DNA of 64,000 bases, taken from NCBI RefSeq assembly GCF_001043115.1, contig NZ_LFME01000017.1, forward strand, positions 1 through 64,000, read 5' to 3'. Below the pieces are notes generated by a model. That model ran no database searches and was not told the DNA's origin. It worked only from the letters and a program-made list of their open reading frames with translations. The stretch's first letter is position 1; the number at the start of each line of letters is the position of its first letter. The translations under genes and the position numbers were made by a program. Positions 1-10,172 of this stretch are shown here, one piece after another. This DNA is from Xanthomonas sp. NCPPB 1128 (GTDB taxonomy: Bacteria > Pseudomonadota > Gammaproteobacteria > Xanthomonadales > Xanthomonadaceae).

Positions 1-896
1 CGCGCTCGCCGCGCCACTGGCTCACCTGGCTGCTGCTCGGCCTGGCGGTGATCGCCGCACGCCTGCCGTGGCTGTTGCAGCGCGCCCTGGGCCGCGGCAT
101 CGGCTGGCTGGCGCTGCGCCTGGCCGGCACCCGCCGCCACGCCGCCGAAGTGAACCTGACGCTGTGCTTCCCGGAGCAGAGCGCTGCCTGGCGCGAGCGC
201 CTGCTGCGCGACAGCTTCGATGCGCTGGGCGTGGGCGTGTTCGAATTCGCCCGCGCCTGGTGGGGCGGGATCGGCGCGATTCGCCGGCGCACCCGCATCG
301 AGGGCCTGGAACACCTGCAGGCGCTGCAGGCGCAGGGCCGTGGCGTGCTGCTGGTGTCGGGCCATTTCATGACCCTGGAGATCTGCGGCCGGCTGCTGTG
401 CCAGTACGTGCCGCTGGCCGGGATGTACCGGCGCCACCGCAATCCGGTGTTCGAATGGGCGGTCAAGCGTGGCCGCCTGCGCTACGCCACCGCCATGTTC
501 GCCAACGAGGACCTGCGCGGCAGCGTGCGCCATCTCAAGCGTGGCGGCTTCCTGTGGTACGCGCCGGACCAGGACATGCGCGGCAAGGACACGGTGTTCG
601 TGCCGTTCTTCGGCATGCCCGCCGCCACCATCACCGCCACCCACCAGTTGGCGCGGCTGACCGGCTGCGCGGTGGTGCCGTACTTCCATCGCCGCGAAGG
701 CGCCAACTACGTGCTGCGCATCGCGCCGCCGCTGGAGGACTTTCCGTCGGAAGACATGGTCGCCGACACCGCGCGGGTCAACGCCGCCATCGAGGCGATG
801 GTGCGCGAGGCGCCGGCGCAGTATCTGTGGATCCACCGCCGCTTCAAGCGCCAGCCCGGCGGCCGCAGCGATTTCTACGAGCGCAAGCGCGGCTGA
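1..896 (+). CDS. Lipid A biosynthesis acyltransferase (LpxL/HtrB family), 5' truncated by window edge
   Basis: Inner-membrane acyltransferase of the LpxL/LpxM family, which moves an acyl chain from acyl-ACP onto a lipid A precursor. The reading frame (codons from base 3) is open to the left edge and begins with a hydrophobic stretch typical of the family N-terminus, so the true start lies outside the window; the GTG at 48 is internal. The family HX4(D/E) catalytic motif is visible as GHFMTLE at about 358-381. The C-terminus (WIHRRFKRQPGG) also matches the family. The gene ends 4 bases before the convergent O-antigen-ligase gene, which fits an LPS gene neighbourhood. Lauroyl versus myristoyl specificity cannot be told from sequence. 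Confidence 0.9.
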   Translation, partial: RSPRHWLTWLLLGLAVIAARLPWLLQRALGRGIGWLALRLAGTRRHAAEVNLTLCFPEQSAAWRERLLRDSFDALGVGVFEFARAWWGGIGAIRRRTRIEGLEHLQALQAQGRGVLLVSGHFMTLEICGRLLCQYVPLAGMYRRHRNPVFEWAVKRGRLRYATAMFANEDLRGSVRHLKRGGFLWYAPDQDMRGKDTVFVPFFGMPAATITATHQLARLTGCAVVPYFHRREGANYVLRIAPPLEDFPSEDMVADTARVNAAIEAMVREAPAQYLWIHRRFKRQPGGRSDFYERKRG

Positions 897-900
897 GCGC

Positions 901-2256
901 TCACCCCGGCATCGCGGCGCCCGTGCGTTCGCCCTGCTCGGGTTCGTTCGCCAGCAAGGCGCCGGCGTACAGGCCGATCAGCAGCATGGTCAGCCCGCCC
1001 CAGAACGACGAGTAGAACGCCAGGTGGGTGTTGAGCGGGAACACCGTGATCAGCAGCGCCTGCATCGCCGGACGCGCCCGCTCGCGCGCCTGCGCCGACG
1101 CGTAGCGCCACGCGCGCCACGCCTGCGCGGCCCCGGCCAGCCACAGCAGCAGCCCGATCACGCCGGTCTCGGCGAGCACCTCGAGCACGATCTGGTGGGC
1201 ATGGAAGGCCGGCTCGCGGCCCCATTCCCCGGCATGGGTCGGATCCGGGTCGCAACTGGCGTAGGCCTCGCGAAAGCCGCGCACGCCGACGCCGTTGACC
1301 GGATGCTGGCGGATCATGCACCAGGCCGCGGTCCAGATCTGCGCACGCCCGGTCAGCGCCGCGTTGAGGTCGGCCGGATGCCCGCTGAGCGCACGCGCGG
1401 TGCGTTCGAAGCGGTCATGCACCTGCGGCGACACCACGCCCAGCACTCCGGCCCCCAGCAGCGCTGCCACGCCGAGGGCCAGCAGCTTGCGCGCGCCGAG
1501 CAGGCTCCAGCCCGACAGCAACAGCAGCACCGCGTAGGTGACCCATGACGCGCGCGAACCGGCCAGCACCAGCACCACGCCCACCGCGCCCGCCGCGAGC
1601 AGCCAGCCCCACGCGCCGCCGCGGCGCGCGGCCAGCCACAAAAGGAACGGCGACACGCTGGCCAGCACCTGGCCGAACTTCAGATTGCACGGACCGAACA
1701 CACCGCTGAGCCGATCGGCCAGGGCGATCTCCTGCGGCGTACACAGGCCGTGGTGACTGATCGCCCACTTCAACTGGTCCATCGACCAGAACAGCGGGCT
1801 GGTGCCGCACAGCGCCTGTGCCAGCGCATCCACGGTCCAGATCGCGGCGATCACCGCCAGGCCATTGAAGGTGATGCGGCGTCCGCGCGGCGTCGCCACC
1901 GCCATCGCCACCAGCCACAGGAACGGCAGGAAGCGCAGGTCCACCGCCGATTCGCGCAGGGCCAGCGGCACGTCCACCGCGCCCAGCGCCGACAGCGGCT
2001 GCGGCAGCCAGTAGGCGAAGAACAGCAGCGTGGTCAGCGCCCACGCCGGCCCGCTGAGCAGGCGCGCGCCGCCGCGGAAGCGGCTGTGCAGCAGGCGCGC
2101 CAGGGTGACCAGGGCGCCCAGCGCCAGCACCCCGGCAGCCAGGCCCGGCGCCGGCCACAGCGCCACGAACAGCAGCACCCAGACCGGCGCCCAGCGTTCG
2201 CGGACCTCGGGCAAGGCGGGAGCGGGCAGGGAAGCGTCAGGGCCGGAGTTCGTCAT
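901..2256 (-). CDS. O-antigen ligase-like / polymerase family membrane protein (WaaL/Wzy type)
   Basis: Polytopic inner-membrane protein of about 451 residues with 10 or more hydrophobic segments. A large loop after the middle of the protein (around HAHQIVLEVLAETG) resembles the periplasmic loop of the Wzy_C/O-antigen ligase family. Family members join O-antigen to lipid A-core, or polymerise surface polysaccharide. The ATG at 2256 (MTNSGPDAS) is chosen because longer in-frame versions add an Arg/Cys-rich, non-native-looking leader that is antisense to the neighbour. The start lies 20 bases inside the upstream glycosyltransferase gene (stop at 2237), so the two are probably translationally coupled. 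Ligase versus polymerase is not resolved. Confidence 0.85.
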   Translation of the reverse strand: MTNSGPDASLPAPALPEVRERWAPVWVLLFVALWPAPGLAAGVLALGALVTLARLLHSRFRGGARLLSGPAWALTTLLFFAYWLPQPLSALGAVDVPLALRESAVDLRFLPFLWLVAMAVATPRGRRITFNGLAVIAAIWTVDALAQALCGTSPLFWSMDQLKWAISHHGLCTPQEIALADRLSGVFGPCNLKFGQVLASVSPFLLWLAARRGGAWGWLLAAGAVGVVLVLAGSRASWVTYAVLLLLSGWSLLGARKLLALGVAALLGAGVLGVVSPQVHDRFERTARALSGHPADLNAALTGRAQIWTAAWCMIRQHPVNGVGVRGFREAYASCDPDPTHAGEWGREPAFHAHQIVLEVLAETGVIGLLLWLAGAAQAWRAWRYASAQARERARPAMQALLITVFPLNTHLAFYSSFWGGLTMLLIGLYAGALLANEPEQGERTGAAMPG

Positions 2257-3349
2257 AGATCGCCAGAGTGCTGCGCTGCATCGCCTGCAGCGTATAGGGA
2301 AGCGTCGCCGGCGGCGCCGGCGGTTGCGCCAGCAGCGCACGCGCGGCCGCCAGCAGGGCCGTGGCATTGAAGGTCGCCACCGCGCCGGCGGGCTGCAGCT
2401 GCGCCAGCAATTCGCCGACCCCGCCATGCGCCCAGCCCAGGACCGGCCGCCCCACCGCCAGCGCCTCGACCACGGTGCGGCCGAACGCCTCGGGCTTGCG
2501 CGAGAGCTGCAGCACCAGGTCGCTGGCGGCGTAGGCCTCGGCGATGCGCGTGGTCGGCGGCGTGAACGCCACCGCGTCCGCCACGCCGAGCGCGGCGGCC
2601 TCGGCTTCCAGTTCGCGCACGTAGGCCTCGCGGCCGGCCTCGCGCGCGCCCGGCAGCCACAGCCGTGCGTCGCTGCCCTCGCCGCGCAGCGCGGCCAGCA
2701 GGCGCAGCGCGTCGGCGTGGCCCTTCAATCGGGTGCCGCGCCCCGGCAGCAACAGCAGCGGCCCGCTCCCGGCCAGCGCCGGCGCCTGGCTGGCGGCCCA
2801 GGCTCGCGCCTGCGCATCCGGCCAGGGGCGGCGCGGGAACTGCGCCGGATCGATACCGCGCGGCACCACCCGCAGGCGCGCCGGATCGGTCTGCGGATAG
2901 TGTTGCAGCACGTAATCGCGCACGGTCTCGGACACGCAGATGACCCGCTCGCCGCGGGTCATCACCGCGCTGTAGCGGCTGGGCGAGTTGAGCCCGTGCA
3001 TGGTGGTGACCCAACGCGGGCGCTGCGCTGCCGGCATGCCCTGCAGCGCGCGCCAGCCCAGCCAAGCCGGCAGCCGCGAGCGCGCGTGCACGATGTCGGC
3101 GTGCTCGCGCGCGAACAAGCGCCGCAGTGCCGGCACGTGGCGCAGGGTCAGCAAGGATTTGCGGCCGATGTCCAGGGCGATGTGCTCGGCGCCGGTGGCG
3201 GCCAGCGCCGGCAGCAGCCGCCCGCCGGCCGAGACGACCACGGCACGATGCCCGGCGTCGACCAGGGCCTGGGCGATTTCCAGCGTGGACCGCTCGACGC
3301 CGCCGGACTCCAGCGCCGGCAGCAGCTGCACCACGGTCAGGCGGTGCAT
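2237..3349 (-). CDS. Glycosyltransferase family 4 (GT-B fold)
   Basis: A 370-residue GT-B glycosyltransferase. The N-terminal part carries the family signature VVQLLPALESGGVER (residues 6-20), typical of GT4 enzymes that build LPS core or other surface glycans. The C-terminal donor-binding domain has GRGTRLKGH (about 203-211) and an EX7E pair, E287 and E295, in PEAFGRTVVEAL. It probably acts on the cytoplasmic membrane face using a nucleotide sugar; donor and acceptor are unknown. It is followed with overlap by the O-antigen-ligase-like gene and preceded after 10 bases by a zinc-ribbon gene, suggesting one operon. Confidence 0.92.
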   Translation of the reverse strand: MHRLTVVQLLPALESGGVERSTLEIAQALVDAGHRAVVVSAGGRLLPALAATGAEHIALDIGRKSLLTLRHVPALRRLFAREHADIVHARSRLPAWLGWRALQGMPAAQRPRWVTTMHGLNSPSRYSAVMTRGERVICVSETVRDYVLQHYPQTDPARLRVVPRGIDPAQFPRRPWPDAQARAWAASQAPALAGSGPLLLLPGRGTRLKGHADALRLLAALRGEGSDARLWLPGAREAGREAYVRELEAEAAALGVADAVAFTPPTTRIAEAYAASDLVLQLSRKPEAFGRTVVEALAVGRPVLGWAHGGVGELLAQLQPAGAVATFNATALLAAARALLAQPPAPPATLPYTLQAMQRSTLAIYDELRP

Positions 3350-3359
3350 CGAATCCGGA

Positions 3360-3557
3360 TCAGTCGACCAGCACGAAGACCGCGCCGCAGTACGGGCACT
3401 TGGCTTCCAGGCCGGGCTCGTCCTCGATCGGCAGGTAGACGCGCGGGTGCGAGTTCCACAGCGCCATCTCCGGCGTCGGGCAGCTCAGCGGCAGATCGGC
3501 GCGGCGCACCTCGTAGCGCGTCTGGGCATTGGCGGGCGCGGTGGCGGTATGGCTCAT
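3360..3557 (-). CDS. Small zinc-finger (zf-CHCC type) protein
   Basis: A 65-residue protein with a C-terminal zinc ribbon CPYCGAVFVL (residues 54-63) and an upstream Cys at 26 (PLSCPT) and His at 37 (NSHPRVYLP). The layout matches the zf-CHCC family (PF10276), related to the zinc-binding subunit of respiratory complex I, although bacterial solo members have no settled function. The ATG at 3557 is used because the protein starting there has normal length for the family; longer in-frame extensions are low-complexity. The glycosyltransferase follows 10 bases downstream, so the genes are probably co-transcribed. Confidence 0.85.
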   Translation of the reverse strand: MSHTATAPANAQTRYEVRRADLPLSCPTPEMALWNSHPRVYLPIEDEPGLEAKCPYCGAVFVLVD

Positions 3558-3737
3558 GGCGGTGGGGACACGGCGAAAAGGGACAGGCGATTCTAGCAGC
3601 CCGTCCCGAAGCGGGCGCGACTGGCGGCTGCGCCTGCGGACCGTCCTTTCACGCGCCTTTCCGGCCCGCTTGATACGGAACCAACGCACCACTATGCTGG
3701 CATCACGCGGCGCCGACATGCCGCTTTGAGGTGTCTC

Positions 3738-3998
3738 GTGGATATAGGTGTGCGTTTGATGCAGGCGCGGCGAAATGCCGGTTTCACACTGCGCGAGCTT
3801 GCCGCCTTGTTGGGCGTGGCGCATAGCACCCTGGGTCATTGGGAGAACAACCGTTCGGTCCCCAATGCCCGGCATTTGCTGAAGATCGCCGAACTTACCG
3901 GCGTCGACGCGTATGTGCTGCTGACCGGCAAGCCTTCCAAGCTGAACCAGACCGACAGCGACAGCCTGCCGTTGCCGGTGGGCAAGCGCATGGCCTGA
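3738..3998 (+). CDS. Small XRE-family helix-turn-helix regulator
   Basis: An 86-residue single-domain DNA-binding protein of the XRE/Cro family. The HTH is clear: TLRELAALLGVAHSTLGHWE with the conserved W-E-N turn, followed by PNARHLLKIAELTGVDAYVLLTG, which completes the five-helix fold. There is no effector domain. The start is GTG at 3738 because a GAGG Shine-Dalgarno lies 6 bases before it (3728-3731); an in-frame TTG at 3726 would sit in front of that site. It stands alone between minus-strand genes, so its targets cannot be inferred. Confidence 0.85.
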   Translation: MDIGVRLMQARRNAGFTLRELAALLGVAHSTLGHWENNRSVPNARHLLKIAELTGVDAYVLLTGKPSKLNQTDSDSLPLPVGKRMA

Positions 3999-4462
3999 GC
4001 GCGGCGCGGCGCCGCTGGCGCCGTCCCCGTGCCCGGCTTGACCCCGCGCAGCCTGCATGCCGGCGGCGCGTGATGACGCAAATGGCACTGCGACACTTGC
4101 TGTCGCCCGCATATGAAACCGCTTCCAGTCCCATCTTTTTGCTGACTCCGCCGCAAGGCGGTGCCGCTCGTCGCGACGCCCACGCCGCTTTGGCGCCACT
4201 ACCGCAGTGACTGCGCGCAATCGCCGCTCTTCGCCGTCGGCGATCCAGCCTGCTGCGGCTCCGGCCTTTCACGCACAGCACCGAACACGATCTCGCGCCG
4301 GGACTCGCGCACAGCGCGCGGCCGCCCTCGTTGAGACATCCGGGTGGCAGCCATGCTGCCGACTGTGCCGTTTGCGTGCCCCGGCAGTGCCGCCGGAGCA
4401 CGTGCTGCAACACCGGCGCCGCGGTCGCGCGGGCCGGTGCGCTGCAGAAGCCGCGCGGCGGC
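3999..4462. other. Gap without recognised gene (464 bp)
   Basis: Between the XRE regulator and the end of the malic enzyme gene. Reading frames here are Arg/Ala-rich with no family resemblance on either strand. No convincing U-tract terminator or repeat element was found. Confidence 0.5.
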
Positions 4463-6748
<2,286 letters not shown>

Positions 6749-6847
6749 CGAGGGCTTCTTTTGTCGAAAGGCGCGGAGGCCCGGAATTCTACCCCCAGCA
6801 ACAGGAGCGGTCCTGTCTGGTGGCTGTCGCCAGGGCCTTGGGGGCAG

Positions 6848-6880
6848 AAAAAAAGCAACGCGCCGGCGAGGCCGGCGCGT
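6848..6880 (-). terminator. Intrinsic terminator of dctA
   Basis: On the minus strand a 10-bp perfect stem (ACGCGCCGGC / GCCGGCGCGT, loop CTC) is followed within a few bases by a run of seven T. It sits 18 bases past the dctA stop codon and separates dctA from maeB. Confidence 0.9.
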
Positions 6881-6897
6881 CTGTGCTGCAACAGGAT

Positions 6898-8238
6898 TCA
6901 GCGGATCGGGGTGGTGACGGGATCGACCGTCACATCCGGCAGCGTCTCTTCGCCGCCGTTCAAGGCGATGCGCAGGCGGTCGCGATCCAGCGCGTTCTCC
7001 CAGCGCGAGACCACCACGGTGGCCACCGCATTGCCGATGAAGTTGGTCAGCGAGCGGCATTCGCTCATGAAGCGGTCCACGCCCAGGATCAGCGCCATGC
7101 CGGCCACCGGCACTTCCGGCACCACCGCCAGCGTCGCCGCCAGCGTGATGAAGCCGGCGCCGGTCACGCCAGCCGCGCCCTTGGAGCTGAGCATCGCCAC
7201 CAGCAGCAGCGCGATCTGGTGGCCGAGGGTCAGCTCGGTGTTGGTCGCCTGGGCGATGAACAGCGCTGCCAGGGTCATGTAGATGTTGGTGCCGTCAAGG
7301 TTGAACGAGTAGCCGGTGGGCACCACCAGGCCGACCACGGACTTCTGGCAACCAGCCTTCTCCATCTTCTCCATCAGCGACGGCAGCGCCGATTCGGACG
7401 AGGAAGTCCCCAGCACGAGCAGCAACTCGGCCTTCAGGTAACGGATCAGCTTGAGGACGGAAAAGCCGCACAGGCGCGCCACCGCGCCCAGGATCACCAG
7501 CACGAACAGCAGCGAGGTCACGTAAAACGAACCCACCAGCCAGGCGAGATTGATCAGCGATTCGACGCCGTACTTGCCGATGGTGAAAGCGATCGCGCCG
7601 AACGCGCCGATCGGCGCGGCCTTCATCAGGATGTGCACCAGCTTGAACACCGGCGCCACCAGGGACTCCAGCAGATTCAGCACCGGCTTGCCGCGCTCGC
7701 CGACCAGGGCCAGCGACAGGCCGAACAGCACCGCCACGAACAGCACCTGCAGGATGTTGTCGCCGACGAACGGGCTGAGCAGCGTCTTCGGGATGATGTC
7801 CATCAGGAAGCCGACCAGGGTCAGCTCGTGCGACTTCTCCACGTAGCTGTGCACCGCGCTCTGGTCCAGGTCGGCGGCATTGATGTTCATGCCCGCGCCG
7901 GGTTGCACCACGTGCGCGACGATCATGCCGACGACCAGCGCCAGGGTGGAGAAGAACAGAAAGTACACCATCGCCTTGGCGAACACCCGGCCCACCGTCT
8001 TCAGGTGGGTCATGCCGGCAATGCCGGTGACGATGGTCAGGAAGATCACCGGCGCGATGATCATCTTCACCAGCTTGATGAAGGCATCGCCCAGCGGCTT
8101 GAGCTTCTCGGCGAACGCCGGCTCGTAGTGGCCGAGGATGGCGCCGAGGACGATGGCGACCACCACCTGGAAGTACAGCTGCCGGTAGAACGGCAGATGC
8201 CGGGGCGCGTGGCCCGCCGGCGAGGTTGGGATATGCAT
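6898..8238 (-). CDS. dctA: C4-dicarboxylate:cation symporter DctA
   Basis: A 446-residue inner-membrane secondary carrier of the DAACS family importing succinate, fumarate and malate with protons or sodium. Family signatures are present: the serine-rich re-entrant loop SSSESALPS (279-287) and [14 protein letters not shown] (307-320), followed by the second re-entrant region around [15 protein letters not shown] at 8238 gives the usual length with a short cytoplasmic N-terminus ([12 protein letters not shown]). It is divergent from an OprO/P-type porin and close to malic enzyme and a hybrid kinase / response-regulator pair, which together look like a dicarboxylate uptake and use region. Glutamate specificity (GltP) is less likely given the DctA-type residues. 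Confidence 0.93.
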   Translation of the reverse strand: MHIPTSPAGHAPRHLPFYRQLYFQVVVAIVLGAILGHYEPAFAEKLKPLGDAFIKLVKMIIAPVIFLTIVTGIAGMTHLKTVGRVFAKAMVYFLFFSTLALVVGMIVAHVVQPGAGMNINAADLDQSAVHSYVEKSHELTLVGFLMDIIPKTLLSPFVGDNILQVLFVAVLFGLSLALVGERGKPVLNLLESLVAPVFKLVHILMKAAPIGAFGAIAFTIGKYGVESLINLAWLVGSFYVTSLLFVLVILGAVARLCGFSVLKLIRYLKAELLLVLGTSSSESALPSLMEKMEKAGCQKSVVGLVVPTGYSFNLDGTNIYMTLAALFIAQATNTELTLGHQIALLLVAMLSSKGAAGVTGAGFITLAATLAVVPEVPVAGMALILGVDRFMSECRSLTNFIGNAVATVVVSRWENALDRDRLRIALNGGEETLPDVTVDPVTTPIR

Positions 8239-8679
8239 GGCTTGCGCTCCGGGACGGTCCGCCCACCCGACGCGGGTCGCGGAATGCTGCCTTTGTACGC
8301 GTCGCCGGCGTCTAAGCAGATAACCTATTGGTACTAGACCCGGCGCCTGGCCATGTCGACGCGGTTACAGTGCCGCGGTACGCTCACGGAAGGGCCGAAC
8401 GCAACGCCGCATACAGACGCCGCCCTTGCGGCCGTCGCGGCGGCGCCGCCATCGCAGCACGTCCTCAGGGGAGGCGGCGCCGCAGGACTGCAACATCGCC
8501 GTAAAGAACGGCCGGGCGCGTCCGCTATTGCATGCAGGGGGCATCACGTCCGGCACCGTGTCCGCATCGCGGCGGCATCGCCGTTCGCGTGCGGCCCGCC
8601 GCCGCACTGCCCGCGCCATCGCACCACCAGCCCGGCCGGGGACTGCCGCGCCTTCATTCCTTACCGAGACGACTCCATC
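8239..8679. promoter_or_regulatory. Divergent intergenic region dctA / porin (441 bp)
   Basis: Must hold the promoters of dctA (minus) and the porin gene (plus). No protein-coding signal was seen. A small AT-rich patch near 8314-8338 contains ACCTATTGGT, an inverted repeat with 3-bp arms (ACC / GGT) around TATT, the only low-GC spot and a candidate promoter or operator for dctA. No sigma-54 -24/-12 element (GG-N10-GC with flanking consensus) could be recognised. Confidence 0.45.
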
Positions 8680-9852
8680 ATGCGCCACACTCTTCTCTTC
8701 GCTGCGCTGGGCCTGACCGCCGCCGCTCCCGCCGTCGCCGCCAACAACTTCGACAACTGGCCGACCAAGGTCGCCTTCAACGACGGCACCGAACTGGCCG
8801 TGACCGGCAACTACGCCTACGACTGGAACAACTTCTCCAACGACGACGGCCGCCTGGAGGACGACAACGCGTTCCGGCGCAAGGAGTTCGGCGCCACGCT
8901 GAAGAAGAAGGGCGTGTACGACGCGATGGTGTACTTCGACTTCGAATCCAAGCTGTGGCTGGACGTGTTCTTCCGCTTCGAGACCAAGGCCCTGTTCGGC
9001 GCCGACTACGGCAAGGTGCGCCTGGGCTACATCAAGGTGCCGGTGGGCCTGGAAGGCGTGACCAGCTCGCGCGCGGACAGCTTCATGGAAGTCGCGCTGC
9101 CGGTGCAGGCGATCTACCAGGGCCGCCGCACCGGCGTGGAATGGACCTTCGAGCGTCCGCAGTACCTGCTGCAGGCCGGCGCGTACGGCGGCAAGGACCT
9201 GCAGGGCGACAACCCCGGCACCACCCAGGCGGTGCGCGGCGTGTGGACCCCGTTCAAGGCCGACGGCGACGTGCTGCACCTGGGCCTGGCCTATTCGCAG
9301 GAGAATCCGCGCGGTTACCACAACGGCCTGGACGTGAGTTTCAGCCCGCGCGCGCGCTTCCGTGCGCGTCCGGAAGCCGGCCTGACCGACGTGCGCCTGA
9401 TCGATTCGGGCACGCTGGTCGACGTCGACCAGGTGCGCCGCACCGGGCTGGAGGCGATCTGGATCAAGGGCCCGTTCTCGATGCAGGGCGAGGCGCTGCG
9501 CGCCGACGTGACCCGCGACAACGGCCGCCCCGACTACACCGCCGATGGCCAGTACGTGTTCGCCAGCTACGTGCTGACCGGCGAGTCGCGGCCGTACAGC
9601 GCCGGCAATGTCGGCAACATCAAGCCGGCCAACGCCTACGGCGCGGTCGAACTGCTGGCGCGCTACAGCCGCCTGGACCTGGACGACGGCACCGTGCTCG
9701 GCGGCCGCCAGCACGACTGGACCTTCGGCGCCAACTGGTACCTGACCAGCCACTTCAAGTTCCAGGTCAACTACGTGCGTGCCGATGCCGAACGCGCCGG
9801 CGTGCGCCTCAAGCCGAACTCGCTGGACGTGCGCGCCCAGGTCCAGTTCTGA
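8680..9852 (+). CDS. OprO/OprP-family outer-membrane porin, likely for dicarboxylates or other anions
   Basis: A 390-residue outer-membrane beta-barrel of the phosphate-selective porin O/P family. The ATG at 8680 begins a clean signal peptide (MRHTLLFAALGLTAAAPAVAA) and the protein ends in Phe (VRAQVQF), as barrel proteins do. Alternating amphipathic strands run throughout, and the last strands (FGANWYLTSHFKFQVNYV) are typical of the family. Divergence from dctA and closeness to a dicarboxylate-type kinase suggest it feeds organic acids to DctA rather than phosphate; no phosphate genes are nearby. A strong hairpin follows the stop codon. Confidence 0.85.
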   Translation: MRHTLLFAALGLTAAAPAVAANNFDNWPTKVAFNDGTELAVTGNYAYDWNNFSNDDGRLEDDNAFRRKEFGATLKKKGVYDAMVYFDFESKLWLDVFFRFETKALFGADYGKVRLGYIKVPVGLEGVTSSRADSFMEVALPVQAIYQGRRTGVEWTFERPQYLLQAGAYGGKDLQGDNPGTTQAVRGVWTPFKADGDVLHLGLAYSQENPRGYHNGLDVSFSPRARFRARPEAGLTDVRLIDSGTLVDVDQVRRTGLEAIWIKGPFSMQGEALRADVTRDNGRPDYTADGQYVFASYVLTGESRPYSAGNVGNIKPANAYGAVELLARYSRLDLDDGTVLGGRQHDWTFGANWYLTSHFKFQVNYVRADAERAGVRLKPNSLDVRAQVQF

Positions 9853-9858
9853 GCCAGT

Positions 9859-9894
9859 GCACGCCGGCCGATCCGATGCGATCGGCCGGCGTGC
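9859..9894 (+). terminator. Hairpin after the porin gene (no U-tract)
   Basis: A perfect 15-bp inverted repeat (arms 9859-9873 and 9880-9894, 6-base loop) begins 6 bases after the porin stop codon. There is no T-run after it, so it is a terminator-like or mRNA-stabilising hairpin rather than a classical intrinsic terminator. Confidence 0.65.
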
Positions 9895-10172
9895 GTCCTG
9901 CGGCGCCAACCGCAGGGGCTGTGCGACGAACCGCCGCAGGGCCGCCGGCGACGCCGTCGGCCCTTGTACGTTCTGACCTCGCCACCTGCAGCCCGCTCGC
10001 GGCATCTCTGTGGGACGGCATCGGCGACGCTGTCTGGCACGTCGCTATCCGAGCCCGACCCGGTCGTTCGCTCTCGTCTGGCGATCCACAACACCGACCA
10101 TTGTCGCTCGCATGCCGCACACGGCATCGCACCCTCTAAGCTGATGCGGCCCCGGTCGCCGCGTTCTTCCGC
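9895..10172. other. Gap between porin and hybrid kinase genes
   Basis: Together with the hairpin this makes a 320-bp intergenic stretch. Apart from the hairpin nothing specific was recognised; it must contain the kinase promoter if the kinase is not read through from the porin. Confidence 0.4.

Noticed and set aside
901-2427. Long N-terminal extension of the O-antigen-ligase gene (start at 2427)
   Set aside because: The extra residues are Arg/Pro/Cys-rich and antisense to the glycosyltransferase; the ATG at 2256 gives a normal membrane-protein N-terminus.
2030-3673. A 547-codon open frame on the plus strand
   Set aside because: Opposite-strand shadow of the glycosyltransferase in GC-rich DNA; Arg/Gln/Gly-rich with no domain.
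4081-4110. Possible sigma-54 promoter (TGGCAC...TTGCT)
   Set aside because: The spacing between the GG and GC dinucleotides is 13 bases, not the 10 needed for a -24/-12 element.
8339-8365. TGGC-like start of a sigma-54 site near dctA
   Set aside because: The -12 part reads CGC and spacing does not hold on either strand.
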